Shown: positions 1 to 8,932, counted from the first letter of the stretch. The stretch is 64,000 nt of DNA from Arthrobacter sp. PAMC25564 (GCF_004798705.1 NZ_CP039290.1:124001-188000); one strand, 5' to 3'. Translations and numbers: made by a program. Notes: generated from the sequence alone by a model not told the origin.

Positions 1-2
1 CC

Positions 3-785
3 GGCGCCACGCCCGGCTGGGATCCCGACGCGATGGAGACCGCACTGCTGCAGCAGCGGCCCGCGATGGCCTATGTGGTGCCGGACTTCCACAACCCCAC
101 CGGGCGGCTGATGTCCGATCCGCAGCGGCGCCGGCTCATACGTGCCGCAGCAGCCTCGGGCACGGTACTGGTGGTGGACGAGACACTGCGCGAGTTGAAC
201 CTCGACGCCGCCGGCTCCACTCCCATGGCCGCGTTCAGCCCGGCTGTGGTTTCGCTTGGTTCCCTCAGCAAGTCGCACTGGGCGGGGCTTCGGACCGGCT
301 GGATCCGGGCCAGCGAACCCCTCATCCAGCGCTTCACTGCCGCCCGCACCACCCTGGACCTCGGCGGCCCCGTGGTGGAACAGCTCGCCGCGGCGCATCT
401 GGTCAACGCCATGACGGAGCCGCTTCCTGCCCGGCTCGCCGCGCTGCGCGGGAACCGCGACATCCTGCTGGAACTGGTGCGCGGACACCTGCCAGGCTGG
501 GAACCGGAACGGCCCGACGGCGGCCTGTCCGTGTGGTGCCGGCTTCCGGCGCCGATCAGCACGGCGCTTGCAGTGATCGCACCCGACTTCGGCATCCGGC
601 TCGCCGCCGGCCCCCGGTTCGGGCTGGGCGGGGCGTTTGAGCACTACCTCCGGGTGCCGTTCACCTTGCCGCCGGAGCAGCTGGAGACCGCCGTGCGTGC
701 GCTGCGCTCGGCCCAGGACAGGGTGGAGGCCGCTCCCCAGCTGCGGCGGAACCTCGTGGTCGCGCCGGCCGCAGCCATCGCCTGA
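3..785 (+). CDS. MocR-type (GntR/aminotransferase) regulator, C-terminal part
   Basis: The frame is open to the left window edge, so the 5' end is missing. What remains is a class I/II PLP-dependent aminotransferase fold. It has a PDFHNPTG segment near the start, a conserved Asp in VVDET, the PLP lysine in SLSKSHWAGLRTGW, and a C-terminal small domain. In actinobacteria this version, with a tryptophan after the lysine and an Arg-rich tail, is usually fused to an N-terminal GntR winged helix (MocR/PdxR family), which would lie outside the window. A stand-alone aminotransferase cannot be excluded. The gene converges on the SRPBCC gene at 897-1589, with an inverted repeat between them. Fold assignment is confident; the regulator role is inferred. 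Confidence 0.75.
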   Translation, partial: GATPGWDPDAMETALLQQRPAMAYVVPDFHNPTGRLMSDPQRRRLIRAAAASGTVLVVDETLRELNLDAAGSTPMAAFSPAVVSLGSLSKSHWAGLRTGWIRASEPLIQRFTAARTTLDLGGPVVEQLAAAHLVNAMTEPLPARLAALRGNRDILLELVRGHLPGWEPERPDGGLSVWCRLPAPISTALAVIAPDFGIRLAAGPRFGLGGAFEHYLRVPFTLPPEQLETAVRALRSAQDRVEAAPQLRRNLVVAPAAAIA

Positions 786-802
786 CTCGGGGAATTCCCT
801 GC

Positions 803-860
803 GCTGCGTAAATTTCCCGGCGACGCCCGAATCCGGGGGTCGCCGGGTAATTTGCGCAGC
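803..860. terminator. Large imperfect inverted repeat between convergent genes
   Basis: Positions 803-828 and 835-860 are nearly complementary (GCTGCG...GGCGAC against GTCGCC...CGCAGC, with A-T pairs inside), around a short centre near 829-834. It lies between the stops of two convergent genes (785 and 899) and can fold on either strand. It probably serves as a bidirectional terminator. The stem is longer than usual and lacks a clear T-run, so it could also belong to a dispersed palindrome family. Confidence 0.55.
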
Positions 861-896
861 GCCAGGTAATCCGCACGGCGCCGGCGGGCGGGACTC

Positions 897-1589
897 CTAC
901 GCGTAGACCTTCTCGAGGAAGCCGCCCCACGCCCGGGCTGTGGCTTCGGAGTCCCCGCGGCCGCTGAAATCGTGGACGGTCATGCCCACCGGCGCGCCGA
1001 ATGCGTTGCGGCCGAAGAACCGGTACAGCGTGTCGGCCGTCCGCAGGCCCAGGAAGTTTTCGTTGGAAAAGTCGACTTCCCCGGCCAGTTTCCCGACGCC
1101 GTCGAGCTCCAGCTCCACCGCGCTGCCCGCTGCGGAGCCGTCCATGCGCAGTGCCCTCCTGAGCCGGTTGAATCCGTCCGGGGTCTGCGACGCGGCAGGC
1201 GCCTGGATATCCGTGAACACGACGGGCCTGCCGCCGAAGTATTTCAGGTACTGGCCAAGGGTGTGCAGGTAGAACGCGGTGTGCTTGCTGGCGCCGTCGT
1301 ACTGCTCGTCCCAGTTGTCCGCAAAGATGCCGCTGTGGACGTAGTGCAGCCGGGCGCGGCCGCCGTCGAGCGGTTCCAGCACGTGCTCGAGCTGGTTGAA
1401 CCAGCCGTCCGGGCCGTCCATCCGGGAGACCAGGTGGGTGGGGTACTCGTCCATGGTCCTGACGGCCGGCCACTGGTCCGTGGGGAACATCCACGCCGGG
1501 GTGTCCTTGGTGACCGCCTCCCAGACCTGCTCGGGGGTGCCGGGCAGCTCAGTGTCGTAGACGATCTCGAAATTCCGCTTGTCAGTCAT
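897..1589 (-). CDS. SRPBCC / AHSA1-type START-like domain protein
   Basis: A 230-residue protein beginning MTDKRNFEIVYDTELPGTPEQVWEAVT, the typical first strand and helix of the SRPBCC (Bet v1/AHSA1) hydrophobic-ligand fold. Tryptophans and aspartates such as WMFPTDQW follow. The length suggests two START-like halves. The ATG at 1587-1589 was chosen because GGAGCAGGAG lies just upstream; the frame stays open further but the extension is low-complexity. The start overlaps the end of the ArsR-type regulator at 1582-2250 by 8 nt, so the two are probably translationally coupled. ArsR plus SRPBCC pairs are common in actinobacteria, often as stress or detoxification modules. The ligand is unknown. 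Confidence 0.8.
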   Translation of the reverse strand: MTDKRNFEIVYDTELPGTPEQVWEAVTKDTPAWMFPTDQWPAVRTMDEYPTHLVSRMDGPDGWFNQLEHVLEPLDGGRARLHYVHSGIFADNWDEQYDGASKHTAFYLHTLGQYLKYFGGRPVVFTDIQAPAASQTPDGFNRLRRALRMDGSAAGSAVELELDGVGKLAGEVDFSNENFLGLRTADTLYRFFGRNAFGAPVGMTVHDFSGRGDSEATARAWGGFLEKVYA

Positions 1590-2250
1590 TCTCCTGCTCC
1601 TTTGCGTGTGGGGTGGTGCGTGGCGGTTTGAGTGCCGCGGGTTTGAGTGCCGGATGAAGCGCGACGACGAGGCGATGCTTGCGCCCGCCACCCGCCGGGG
1701 TGCCGCCCGGCCCGGCTCCGCCCGAGGCGCCGCCGTCGTGGTACTGGTCCACGAGCCGGGCCACGGCGGCGCCGAGCTCTTCCGCGAAGGCGGCCCGGTC
1801 GGCGGCGGAACGGAACGTGATCTCGCCGTCAATCGCGAAGGTGGCGAGTTTCTGCTTCGCCGCCGTGGCCCCCGCGATCAGCTGGCCCATTTCCTGGACC
1901 ATCCGGCCGGCGAGCGCGAGCAGCCAGAAGGCGGAGAACCGGTCCGAGAACCGGTGGGGGTCCGGCGCCACGGAAGCGAGCGCCACCGGCGAAATGAGGT
2001 ACGAGGAAGCCGTGGCCTGGAGGACCCGCTCGGTGACGTTGCCCTTGCGCCGCTCCTCCACCAGTTCCACCAGCCCGTGGCGCTCGAGGGCCTTCAGGTG
2101 ATAGTTGACCTTCTGCCGCGGCAATCCGACCTTGGCGGCGAGCTGTGTGGCCGATCCGGGCCGGGCGAGCTCCTGCAGGATGCGGGTCCGGATCGGATCC
2201 AGCGACGCTTCCGCAGCGGCCGGGTCCTCGATCACTGCGATGTCCAACAT
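1582..2250 (-). CDS. ArsR-family winged-helix transcriptional regulator
   Basis: A 222-residue regulator. Residues about 15-75 form an ArsR/HTH_20 winged helix: LDPIRTRILQELARPGSAT, then TQLAAKVGLPRQKVNYHLKAL as the recognition helices, then a wing ending LVELVEERRKGN. No cysteine metal site is visible in the DNA-binding domain, so it is probably not a metal sensor. The C-terminal 140 residues are helical and may bind a ligand or dimerise. It is the first gene of a two-gene unit with the SRPBCC protein and probably autoregulates it. A TTGACA box and a GACA-N8-TGTC dyad sit just upstream. Confidence 0.85.
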   Translation of the reverse strand: MLDIAVIEDPAAAEASLDPIRTRILQELARPGSATQLAAKVGLPRQKVNYHLKALERHGLVELVEERRKGNVTERVLQATASSYLISPVALASVAPDPHRFSDRFSAFWLLALAGRMVQEMGQLIAGATAAKQKLATFAIDGEITFRSAADRAAFAEELGAAVARLVDQYHDGGASGGAGPGGTPAGGGRKHRLVVALHPALKPAALKPPRTTPHAKEQEND

Positions 2251-2268
2251 GCGTCAAGCATGCCTGCC

Positions 2269-2286
2269 GACAGTTTTATTTGTCAA
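2269..2286 (-). promoter_or_regulatory. Candidate promoter and operator of the ArsR-SRPBCC unit
   Basis: On the minus strand a TTGACA hexamer (2286-2281) lies about 30 nt before the ATG at 2250. A GACA-N8-TGTC dyad (2269-2284) overlaps it, placed where an autorepressor could block RNA polymerase. No good -10 hexamer was identified, so this is a weak call. Confidence 0.35.
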
Positions 2287-2468
2287 GAACTTTTTTCTGT
2301 TCGGTGACCGGCGGTCGCGTGTCCGGCCCTTCGGCGTAGCCGGAAGTCTGCCGTTCGCCGGACGCGTGCGGCGACCGGGCAGGCCTCCCGCGAACTGGGG
2401 GTGCGGCGGGCGAGAGGCGGGCGGGGCAGCACGCCGACCGGCCGGGAGCGGACACGTAGAATGGACCG

Positions 2469-3401
2469 GTGATGCAATCCCCCCTTCCCGTGCGCGACGG
2501 CGTCAACGCAACGCGCCTGCGCCTGCCGGACGAGGGGCCCTGGGATACCGCGATGGACTACATGATGCACCGCTGGGGCCACATCGACCCCCAGGGCATC
2601 GAGGACCGGTTCGACGCCGGAGAGATCGTCGGCCAGGCCGGCCTCCCCCTGGACCGCGCGACGCCACTGCAGGACCACACCTTCATCTGGTACTACCGCA
2701 CGCTGCCGCCGGAGACCCGGATCCCGGTGGAGCTGACCATCCTGCACCAGGACGAGCACCTGCTGGTGGTGGACAAGCCGCATTTCCTGCCCACCACGCC
2801 CGGCGGCACGTACATCCAGGAATCGGCCCTGGTCCGGCTCCGGAACCAGCTCAATCTGCCGGACCTCATCCCGATGCACCGGCTGGACCGCATGACCGCC
2901 GGCATCCTCTTGCTCTCCACCAACCCCGAGACCCGAGGCAAGTACCAGGTGCTCTTTGAGAAGCGCCAGGTCCAGAAGGAATACGAGTGCGTGGCCGCCG
3001 CCGAGCCCGCACCGGGCCATCCCGCGGTGAAGTTCCCCGTCATAGTACGGAACCGGATGACCAAGTCCCGCAGCTACCTGCTCGCCGAGGTGATCGACGG
3101 CGAACCCAACACCGAGACCCGGATCGAGCGGCTGCGGACGTTCGGCGCCGCTCCCGGCATCGAAAACGCGCTGTACCGGCTGGAGCCGCACTCGGGCAAG
3201 ACCCACCAGCTCCGTGTGCACATGGCGTCGCTGGGGCTGGGGATCGTCAACGACTCGTTCTATCCGGAGCTGCTGGACAAGGCCCCGGATGACTACTCCA
3301 AGCCGCTGCAGCTCCTGGCCCGCGGGATCCGGTTCGTCGATCCCGTCAGCAGGCAGCCGGTGGAGTACCGCAGCCAGCTGGAACTCAGCGAAGCACGCTA
3401 G
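2469..3401 (+). CDS. RluA-family pseudouridine synthase
   Basis: A 310-residue pseudouridine synthase of the RluA/RsuA superfamily that isomerises uridine in rRNA or tRNA. The signature HRLDRMTAG is at residues 137-145, with Asp140 as the predicted catalytic aspartate. LLVVDKPHFLPTTP near residue 98 and HSGKTHQLRVHMASLG near residue 240 are the other conserved blocks. There is no S4 domain at the N-terminus. A TAGAAT box ends 6 nt before the GTG at 2469, which suggests a leaderless mRNA starting at that GTG; the adjacent ATG at 2472 is the alternative. The target RNA cannot be inferred. Confidence 0.9.
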   Translation: MMQSPLPVRDGVNATRLRLPDEGPWDTAMDYMMHRWGHIDPQGIEDRFDAGEIVGQAGLPLDRATPLQDHTFIWYYRTLPPETRIPVELTILHQDEHLLVVDKPHFLPTTPGGTYIQESALVRLRNQLNLPDLIPMHRLDRMTAGILLLSTNPETRGKYQVLFEKRQVQKEYECVAAAEPAPGHPAVKFPVIVRNRMTKSRSYLLAEVIDGEPNTETRIERLRTFGAAPGIENALYRLEPHSGKTHQLRVHMASLGLGIVNDSFYPELLDKAPDDYSKPLQLLARGIRFVDPVSRQPVEYRSQLELSEAR

Positions 3402-3469
3402 CCTGTCACAGGCCTGTCGGCAGCCGCGGTACGGTCGGGGACCGGCCTGAAGTGCGGTACCTTGTGCCC

Positions 3470-4093
3470 ATGGACTTGGGCAATGCGGACAGCTGGGGGG
3501 CGGCGATCTATTTCTGGATCATCCCTACGGTCCTTGGCGACGCCATTTTCCCGCCGGTCCCGTCCGAGATGCTGGTCATCACCGGCGGCGCGCTCTCGGC
3601 CGAGGGGCGTGCCAACGCCGTCGTGGTGGTGATCCTCGCCGCTGCAGCCTCCTGGCTCGGCGACATGCTGGTGTTCCAGCTCTTTAAGCGGCGCCTGAGC
3701 CATGTGATCGACCGCTGGAAATGGGGCCGGGCGTTCCATGCGGCAGTCCATCGGGCCATCGCCAGGGCCGGCCGGTCCTCCACCTACGCCGCGATCATCG
3801 GAGTCCGTTTCATCCCGGGCGGACGGCTCGCGACGACGGCGGCAGCGGGCATTGCCAACGTCTCCACCCGCGGCTTCAGCCTCTGCGCGGCACTGGGCGG
3901 GACGCTCTGGGCGGCCTGGTCCGTCAGCCTGGGCTACTTCACCGGCTCGGCCACCAGGCTGCCGTTCTGGGCGAGTTCGCTGATCGGCGTCGGCGCGGGG
4001 CTGGTGATCGGCGCCGTCGTGGGCGTGATCGTGACCCGCCGCCGGGGCAGCCGGCCCCCCGCCGCTGATCCCGACGAGGAACTGGACTTCTAG
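3470..4093 (+). CDS. DedA-family (SNARE-associated/VTT) membrane protein
   Basis: An integral membrane protein of about 207 residues with several hydrophobic segments. It has the DedA/VTT features: a GDAIFPPVPSEMLVITGG re-entrant-like motif near residue 25 and a conserved arginine-glycine region, GVRFIPGGRLATTAAAG, near residue 110. DedA proteins act at the cytoplasmic membrane and several are undecaprenyl-phosphate or phospholipid flippases. The ATG at 3470 is preferred over upstream in-frame GTGs at 3452 and 3464, because MDLGNADSW directly precedes the first hydrophobic segment. The stop overlaps that of the convergent gene at 4090-4395. Confidence 0.85.
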   Translation: MDLGNADSWGAAIYFWIIPTVLGDAIFPPVPSEMLVITGGALSAEGRANAVVVVILAAAASWLGDMLVFQLFKRRLSHVIDRWKWGRAFHAAVHRAIARAGRSSTYAAIIGVRFIPGGRLATTAAAGIANVSTRGFSLCAALGGTLWAAWSVSLGYFTGSATRLPFWASSLIGVGAGLVIGAVVGVIVTRRRGSRPPAADPDEELDF

Positions 4094-4395
4094 ACGGGCG
4101 CCCAGCGGCCGCGGTTGCGGCGCAGGACCGTCAGGTTTCCGGTGACCGCAACGCGTTCGACGGCGTCACGCATCATCGCTGCCGATTCCCGGGCCTGGCT
4201 GTTCTCGCCGCTGTAGGAGGTGGGCTCGACCAGGAAGCGCAGGTTCAGCTGGGGAACGCCGCCGGCGAGCTCCAACTGGTTTGATTCCACATGATGGCGC
4301 GTCTCCAGCGCCTCCACCGCCGCGGCCATCACGGCTTCCGGAGGGTTGCCCGGCTTGAGCCCGGTGATCTTGAGTCTGGTCTGGAACGACGGCAT
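4090..4395 (-). CDS. Small conserved hypothetical protein
   Basis: A 101-residue acidic/basic mixed protein beginning MPSFQTRLKITGLKPGNPPEAVM, with no signal peptide, membrane segment or cysteines. I do not recognise a family. The alternating strand/helix pattern and the RLKITGLKPG / NLRFLVEP segments suggest a small alpha-beta fold. It is convergent with the DedA gene, overlapping by 4 nt at the stops, and is followed upstream on its strand by a repeat cluster at 4421-4492. Coding is supported by a clean frame, high third-position GC and a position not shadowed by any other gene. Confidence 0.65.
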   Translation of the reverse strand: MPSFQTRLKITGLKPGNPPEAVMAAAVEALETRHHVESNQLELAGGVPQLNLRFLVEPTSYSGENSQARESAAMMRDAVERVAVTGNLTVLRRNRGRWAPV

Positions 4396-4420
4396 TGAAC
4401 AACCCTAGCCGCGCCGCCGC

Positions 4421-4492
4421 CAACGCTCGCTCCCGCACCTGATGTGAGGGAGCGTCCGGAAAAAACTGCGACGCCTGAGGGAGCGTCGGCAG
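4421..4492. repeat. Dispersed intergenic repeat, copy A (TGAGGGAGCGTC units)
   Basis: Two direct units TGAGGGAGCGTC at 4445-4456 and 4476-4487 are spaced 31 nt apart. They are preceded by an inverted half (CTCCCGCA, about 4430-4437) that can pair with the first unit. The same arrangement, CTCCCGCA-sCTGATs-TGAGGGAGCGTCCGG then a second unit, recurs at 33277-33336. It lies between the 101-residue gene and ppc. Function unknown. Confidence 0.6.
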
Positions 4493-4504
4493 GGGAAGGA
4501 AGTG

Positions 4505-7318
4505 CTACCCGGTGTTGCGCAGGCCGGCGGCTACTCCGTTGACGGTGATGAGCATGGCACGCTGGAGGCGTTCATCGATCTCGGCCCCGGAGCTGCCCGC
4601 GGAGGCTTCAGCCCGCACGCGGCGGAGCAGCTCCACCTGCAGGTAGCTGATCGGGTCCAGGTACTGGTCGCGGATTTCCAGCGAGCGCCTCAAGGTGGGC
4701 TGGGCATCGAGCAGGAGCTGCTCGCCGGTGAGCTTCTGGACTTCGGCGACGGTGAGCTCATATTCGGCCCGGATGGCGCGGAAGAGGTGGTGCAGCTCCT
4801 CCGGGACCAGGGTGGAGACGTAGTAGCCGGCAATGTCCATGTCCGTCTTGGCCAGCGTCATCTCGACATTGGAGAGGACCGAGCGGAAGAAGTGCCAGCT
4901 CTCCATCATCTCCACGAGCTGGGCCGAGTTTCCCGCCTCGCGGGCGGCCTTGAGGCCGGACCCGACGCCGAACCAGCCAGGGACGATCTGCCGCGACTGC
5001 GTCCAGCCAAAGACCCACGGGATGGCGCGCAGGCCTTCGAGCCCGGAGCCGGAATCGGGCCGCTTGGAGGGCCGTGAGCCGATGTTCAGCGACCCCAGCT
5101 GTTCCACCGGGGTGGAGGCCAGGAAGTAGGCGGGCAGGTCCGGATCCTCGATCAGCGTCCGGTAGCGGGCAAACGCGGCGTCGGAGATGGTCTCCATGAC
5201 ATGGCCGTAACGCACCCGCTGGTCCTCGGAGGTACGCGGGGTGCGGTGCAGCGCGGAGCCCTGCAGGACCGCCGCGAGCGAGAGTTCCAGGTTCTCGCGG
5301 GCCAGTTCGGGCAGCGAGTACTTGTCGGAGATGACTTCACCCTGTTCGGTGAACTTGATTTCGCCTTCGAGCACCCCGTTGGGCTGGGCCATGATCGCGT
5401 CGTACGTCGGGCCGCCGCCGCGCCCCACGGAGCCGCCGCGGCCATGGAAGAGGCGTACCCGGACGCCGTGCTTCGAGGCGACATCACGCAGCTTGCGCTG
5501 GGTCTTGTAGATCTCCCACTGGCTCGTCATCACGCCGGATTCCTTGTTGGAGTCCGAGTAGCCCAGCATGATTTCCTGCACGTCACCGCGCAGCCGGACC
5601 AGCTCACGGTAGGACGAATCGGAGAGCAGCCGGTCCACGATCTCGGCCGAGGCGCGCAGTTCCTCCACGGTCTCCAGCAGCGGCGCGAAGCCGATCTTGG
5701 CATAGGGTGCCGCACCGAAGAGGTTCACCAGTCCGGCTTCGCGGGCCAGCACCGCAGCGGCCAGGACGTCGTCCGCGCCCCGGGTCATGGAGACAATGTA
5801 GGTCTCGATCACGTCGGGGCCGTAGGTGCGCAGGGCCCTCCGGATCTCCCGGAAGACGTCGTAGGTGCCGTCCGCGACGCCGTCGAGCTTGATCGGGTGG
5901 CCGGACAGCGGGCGCCGGGAGGCGAGTTCGGAGCCCAGCACCTCGAGCCGCTCGGCCCGGCTGAGTTCCGCGTACCGGACGCCGGGTCCGCCGAGGCGGT
6001 CCATCAGCTGCCCCACGGCGTCATGGTGGTGGTCGGCGTGTTCGCGGATATCCAGCGTGGCCAGGTGCAGCCCGAAGGAGGCGATGGCGCGGCGGACCCG
6101 GGCCAGGGCGCCGTCGGCCGCCAGCGCGGCGTGGTGGTTCCGCAGGGACCGCGCCAGCAGCCCCAGCTCGGCGAGGAGTTCCGCGGTGGCGGCGTAGTCG
6201 CGGCCGGGCTCGTGCGCGGTTCCGGCCGCCACCCGCCGGCCGGTGTTGAGCAGCTTGGCCTTGATGCAGGTGAGTTTGAGCCGGTATGGTTCCTGCGCGT
6301 TCAGCTCCAGGACCCTGCGGTCCAGGCCCGGGAGGTTCTTGAGATCGACGTCGATCGAGTCCAGGAGTTCAGCGTCCGCCCCGGCCAGCGCCGTCGAGTT
6401 GGACAGGATGGAAATGAGTTCGTCAATCAGCCCGATGCTGATCCGGACGGCGTGCTGGTTATGGAGCTGCAGGATCTGGTGGGTGACCTCGGCCGTGACG
6501 TTTGGATTGCCGTCCCGGTCGCCGCCGATCCAGGAGCCGAACCGGATCGGGGCCTTCTGCGACGGCAGCGTGACCCCGTGCTCGCCAAGCAGCTCCGAGA
6601 GATCCGAGAGCATCTCCGGCATCGCATCGGTGAGGATTCCGGTCAGGTAGTAGATGGCATTGCGGGCCTCATCCACCGGGTTGGGCCGGACCTGGCGGAG
6701 CTCATCCGTCTGCCACATCTGGTCGATCACCTCGGAGAGCTGGCGGTCCTGGCGGCGGCGCGCGGACGTGCCGTCGGCCGTGGCCTCGGCGAGGATATCG
6801 GAAAGCCGGCGGACCTTATCCAGCACCGAGCGGCGGGAAGCCTCCGTGGGATGGGCGGTGAAGATGGGCCGGACGTCGAGCTCGTTGACGACCTCCTGCA
6901 GCACGGAAGTGCCGGCCTTCGCGGCGATGTCCGTGACCGCCTTGGCGAGCCAGCCGTCCTTTTCCGGCCGCCTGCGCAGCCCGCGGACCCGGTGGACCTG
7001 CTCGGCGGCGTTGGCCAGATGGAAATAGAAGGCGAAGGCACGGACCAGCTCGGTGGCCTGCTCAAGGGGCAGGGAACCGAGCAGTTCGCGGACCTGGGCG
7101 ACGACGTCGTACGCGCTCCAGGGACCGGTGGCATCGGCGCCGCCGCGGGCCGCTTCCTTCGATTCCTTGGTCAGCAGGCGCACCTGTTCCACGAGTTCCA
7201 GGAGTTCGGGGCCGTGCTGGCGGACGAGGGATTCGCCGAGCAGGGTGGAGACCCGGCGGACATCGGCCCGCAGTTCGGAGGCGAGATCGGTGCCGGGATT
7301 CATTGCAGTGTCAGCCAT
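4505..7318 (-). CDS. ppc: Phosphoenolpyruvate carboxylase
   Basis: A full-length 937-residue PEP carboxylase, the anaplerotic enzyme that makes oxaloacetate from PEP and bicarbonate. Key blocks are [12 protein letters not shown] (catalytic His156), the bicarbonate/PEP site [15 protein letters not shown], and [10 protein letters not shown]. The typical C-terminal sequence [22 protein letters not shown] ends in RNTG, the conserved carboxy-terminus of the family. It is monocistronic: a strong hairpin at 7471-7506 separates it from the upstream gene on the same strand. An 11-bp inverted repeat sits in its leader (7370-7412). The Shine-Dalgarno is weak. Its presence along with aceA/aceB fits flexible growth on sugars and acetate. 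Confidence 0.97.
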   Translation of the reverse strand: MADTAMNPGTDLASELRADVRRVSTLLGESLVRQHGPELLELVEQVRLLTKESKEAARGGADATGPWSAYDVVAQVRELLGSLPLEQATELVRAFAFYFHLANAAEQVHRVRGLRRRPEKDGWLAKAVTDIAAKAGTSVLQEVVNELDVRPIFTAHPTEASRRSVLDKVRRLSDILAEATADGTSARRRQDRQLSEVIDQMWQTDELRQVRPNPVDEARNAIYYLTGILTDAMPEMLSDLSELLGEHGVTLPSQKAPIRFGSWIGGDRDGNPNVTAEVTHQILQLHNQHAVRISIGLIDELISILSNSTALAGADAELLDSIDVDLKNLPGLDRRVLELNAQEPYRLKLTCIKAKLLNTGRRVAAGTAHEPGRDYAATAELLAELGLLARSLRNHHAALAADGALARVRRAIASFGLHLATLDIREHADHHHDAVGQLMDRLGGPGVRYAELSRAERLEVLGSELASRRPLSGHPIKLDGVADGTYDVFREIRRALRTYGPDVIETYIVSMTRGADDVLAAAVLAREAGLVNLFGAAPYAKIGFAPLLETVEELRASAEIVDRLLSDSSYRELVRLRGDVQEIMLGYSDSNKESGVMTSQWEIYKTQRKLRDVASKHGVRVRLFHGRGGSVGRGGGPTYDAIMAQPNGVLEGEIKFTEQGEVISDKYSLPELARENLELSLAAVLQGSALHRTPRTSEDQRVRYGHVMETISDAAFARYRTLIEDPDLPAYFLASTPVEQLGSLNIGSRPSKRPDSGSGLEGLRAIPWVFGWTQSRQIVPGWFGVGSGLKAAREAGNSAQLVEMMESWHFFRSVLSNVEMTLAKTDMDIAGYYVSTLVPEELHHLFRAIRAEYELTVAEVQKLTGEQLLLDAQPTLRRSLEIRDQYLDPISYLQVELLRRVRAEASAGSSGAEIDERLQRAMLITVNGVAAGLRNTG

Positions 7319-7369
7319 TACAACAATCTTTCGAGGGATCGACGTGGCTCGTACACTGCGCTGGATACT

Positions 7370-7412
7370 GTGAGCCGGGTTACGTGTTCCTATGGGATGT
7401 TACCCGGCTCAC
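7370..7412 (-). promoter_or_regulatory. Inverted repeat upstream of ppc
   Basis: GTGAGCCGGGT (7370-7380) and ACCCGGCTCAC (7402-7412) are perfect inverted arms around a 21-nt spacer, 50-95 nt upstream of the ppc ATG. It could be a repressor/activator operator or an RNA hairpin in the leader. No regulator family is obvious from the sequence. Confidence 0.45.
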
Positions 7413-7470
7413 GTCCCGACTGGGAATCCGTCTCAAATAGTGTCCTGCCCCGACCCCCAACCGACTCATA

Positions 7471-7506
7471 GCCGGGGCCGTTTTGGGCGCTCAAAACGGC
7501 CCCGGC
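7471..7506 (-). terminator. Terminator of the oxidoreductase gene
   Basis: Perfect 15-bp arms (7471-7485 and 7492-7506) enclose a 6-nt loop. The stem is GC-rich with an AAAA/TTTT core. It lies directly after the stop of the minus-strand gene 7529-8209 and before ppc, so it should stop read-through into ppc. Confidence 0.8.
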
Positions 7507-7528
7507 TGCGAGCTGGTCGGGTGAAGGC

Positions 7529-8209
7529 TTACCGGGCGATCTTGAAATTGAAGTGCCCGGTTCCGAGTGCACCCCAGAGCCGCAGCCAGAGCGGCATGAT
7601 CATTTCGGCGCCGCGGGCGGTGGTGATGTCGCCCAGGTCGATGATGTCCCGGTGGCCGAAGCCCTTCAGCAGCCAGGTCACGGTCTCCTTGGCGTCCACG
7701 TCGTTTCCGGAAACGAAGACCGAATGCTCTCCCCCTGCCACGCCCGCCGGATCCACCATCACGCTGGCCGTCATGGTGTTGAGGGTCTTGACCACCCTGG
7801 CTTCCGGGAAGGCCCGCTGGATCTGCTCCGCGAGGCTGTCCGTGTTCACCGGATTCAACGACGGCGGCATGCCCTGGGAGAAGTCGAGCGGGTTCGCGAC
7901 GTCCACAAGGACCTTGCCGGCCAGATTTGCGGCGCCGGCGGCGGTCAGCGCGTCGAGGGATCCGCCGCCGTTGGTGGCGTTGACGACGATCTCGGCGCCG
8001 GCAGCGGCGTCCGCGAAGGTGGCGACACCGATCTGGCTGTGCCCCGCATGCCACTGGGCAAAGGGCGCCGCACCCATCAGCCCCGGCCCAGTCCGGGCCA
8101 GCGTCGCCTCCGGATCGCGGGTGCCGATGACCACCTCATGCCCCAGCCCGGCCAGGGCTCCGGCAATCGTGGGGCCAACAGTGCCGGTTCCCAGTACAGC
8201 AATCTTCAT
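7529..8209 (-). CDS. NADP-binding oxidoreductase of the F420-reductase (NpdG)-like family
   Basis: A 226-residue Rossmann protein beginning MKIAVLGTGTVGPTIAGALAGLGHEVVIGTRDP: GxGxxG then an Arg that suggests NADP preference. It resembles NADPH:F420 oxidoreductase/YrfG-like F420_oxidored proteins, with VVNATNGGGSLDAL, KVLVDVANPLDFS and VVKTLNTMTASVMVDP. The cofactor may not be F420 in this organism, because the family also covers plain NADP(H) reductases. Upstream are two dyads sharing the AGACA/TGTCT half-sites of the operator at the TetR gene 1.6 kb away, so it is probably controlled by that regulator. A strong terminator follows. Confidence 0.8.
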   Translation of the reverse strand: MKIAVLGTGTVGPTIAGALAGLGHEVVIGTRDPEATLARTGPGLMGAAPFAQWHAGHSQIGVATFADAAAGAEIVVNATNGGGSLDALTAAGAANLAGKVLVDVANPLDFSQGMPPSLNPVNTDSLAEQIQRAFPEARVVKTLNTMTASVMVDPAGVAGGEHSVFVSGNDVDAKETVTWLLKGFGHRDIIDLGDITTARGAEMIMPLWLRLWGALGTGHFNFKIAR

Positions 8210-8234
8210 GGCATCCTCAATCCGCAGGGGTGGA

Positions 8235-8252
8235 GTAGACAGGCTTGTCTAC
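8235..8252 (-). promoter_or_regulatory. Candidate TetR operator 1 (oxidoreductase promoter)
   Basis: GTAGACA-N4-TGTCTAC is a dyad with perfect 7-bp arms, 26 nt upstream of the oxidoreductase ATG. Its AGACA/TGTCT half-sites and 4-nt centre match the dyad just before the TetR gene at 9854. Confidence 0.7.
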
Positions 8253-8270
8253 TGGTGGGCAAGACGCTAT

Positions 8271-8286
8271 CAGACAGACCTGTCTA
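8271..8286. promoter_or_regulatory. Candidate TetR operator 2
   Basis: AGACAG-AC-CTGTCT (8272-8285) is a second dyad with the same half-sites, 36 nt from operator 1. It sits between the minus-strand oxidoreductase and the plus-strand aldo/keto reductase remnant, so it would originally have served a divergent promoter pair. Confidence 0.65.
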
Positions 8287-8287
8287 T

Positions 8288-8557
8288 GGCAAGGGGGCAA
8301 CATCGGGCGTCGGGCCGATGGGCATGTCCAACCCTTGCCGGCCGGCCGACGACGCCGAGAGCGCCTCCACGATCCACGCCGCCCTCGATGCCGGCGCGAC
8401 CCTACTGGACCCTGCTGGACACCGGGACGGCATGGGACACAACGAGATGCTGCTCCGCGATGCGATCAGAGGCCGCCAGCCCGAGGACGCCCAGATCAGC
8501 ATGAAATTCGGCCTCCTGCGCGACCCCCGGGGACGCTGGAACGGCGCAGATGGGTGA
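8288..8557 (+). pseudogene. Aldo/keto reductase N-terminal remnant
   Basis: The frame reads VGPMGMSNPCRPADDAES, then TIHAALDAGATLLDPA, GMGHNEMLLRDAIRGR and QISMKFGLLRDPRG, followed by a stop at 8555-8557. This is the first third of an aldo/keto reductase (family norm about 320 residues). The usual FYGMGHNE carries the catalytic Tyr; here the preceding residues are HRD, so the Tyr is gone. There is no recognisable start codon with the LGxGCMGMS context and nothing of the family after the stop. The remnant lies directly downstream of operator 2, suggesting the intact gene once belonged to the TetR regulon. Confidence 0.75.
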
Positions 8558-8932
8558 TATCCCCTAGCCGGGCGACGGGATCAACGCAATCACGACAGCC
8601 TTCGGGAGGGCCGGAAACCAGCTTTGCGGCCGGCGTCTCCGGCTCGAGCGGCGAAATCTGAATTCGGAAAACATTTATTTTTTATAGGTCTCGACTATAT
8701 GAATTCAACGGCGTAGCTTTGCATGTGGAACGAGCGTCCGTGACCGGCATCACACCAGCAGGACTCTGAGCAGAGCCCGGCTGGTCCTCCATAAATTAGA
8801 GGATGTCGGGTTTGCAGGCGGTCCCTCCCGGACCCCGGCCGGGATTCTGACGTGATCTTCGCCGCAGTCTTATATGCACCTAATGATGAACAGTTCTGAC
8901 AAACCTTTCATAACAATATTCATAGGAGAGAC
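8558..8932. other. Gene-free stretch with AT-rich island
   Basis: No supportable gene is seen in 375 bp. Positions about 8660-8710 are markedly AT-rich for this genome (a run of TTTATTTTTTATA) and a GGACCCCGGCCGGGA-like dyad is near 8830. The last 60 bp probably contain the promoter of the cupin gene at 8933. The AT-rich part may be scar tissue from the loss of the aldo/keto reductase. Confidence 0.5.

Noticed and set aside
5201..7471. 756-codon open frame on the plus strand across ppc
   Set aside because: It is antisense to ppc and arises from GC-biased codon positions; its translation shows no family pattern, while ppc has clear active-site motifs.
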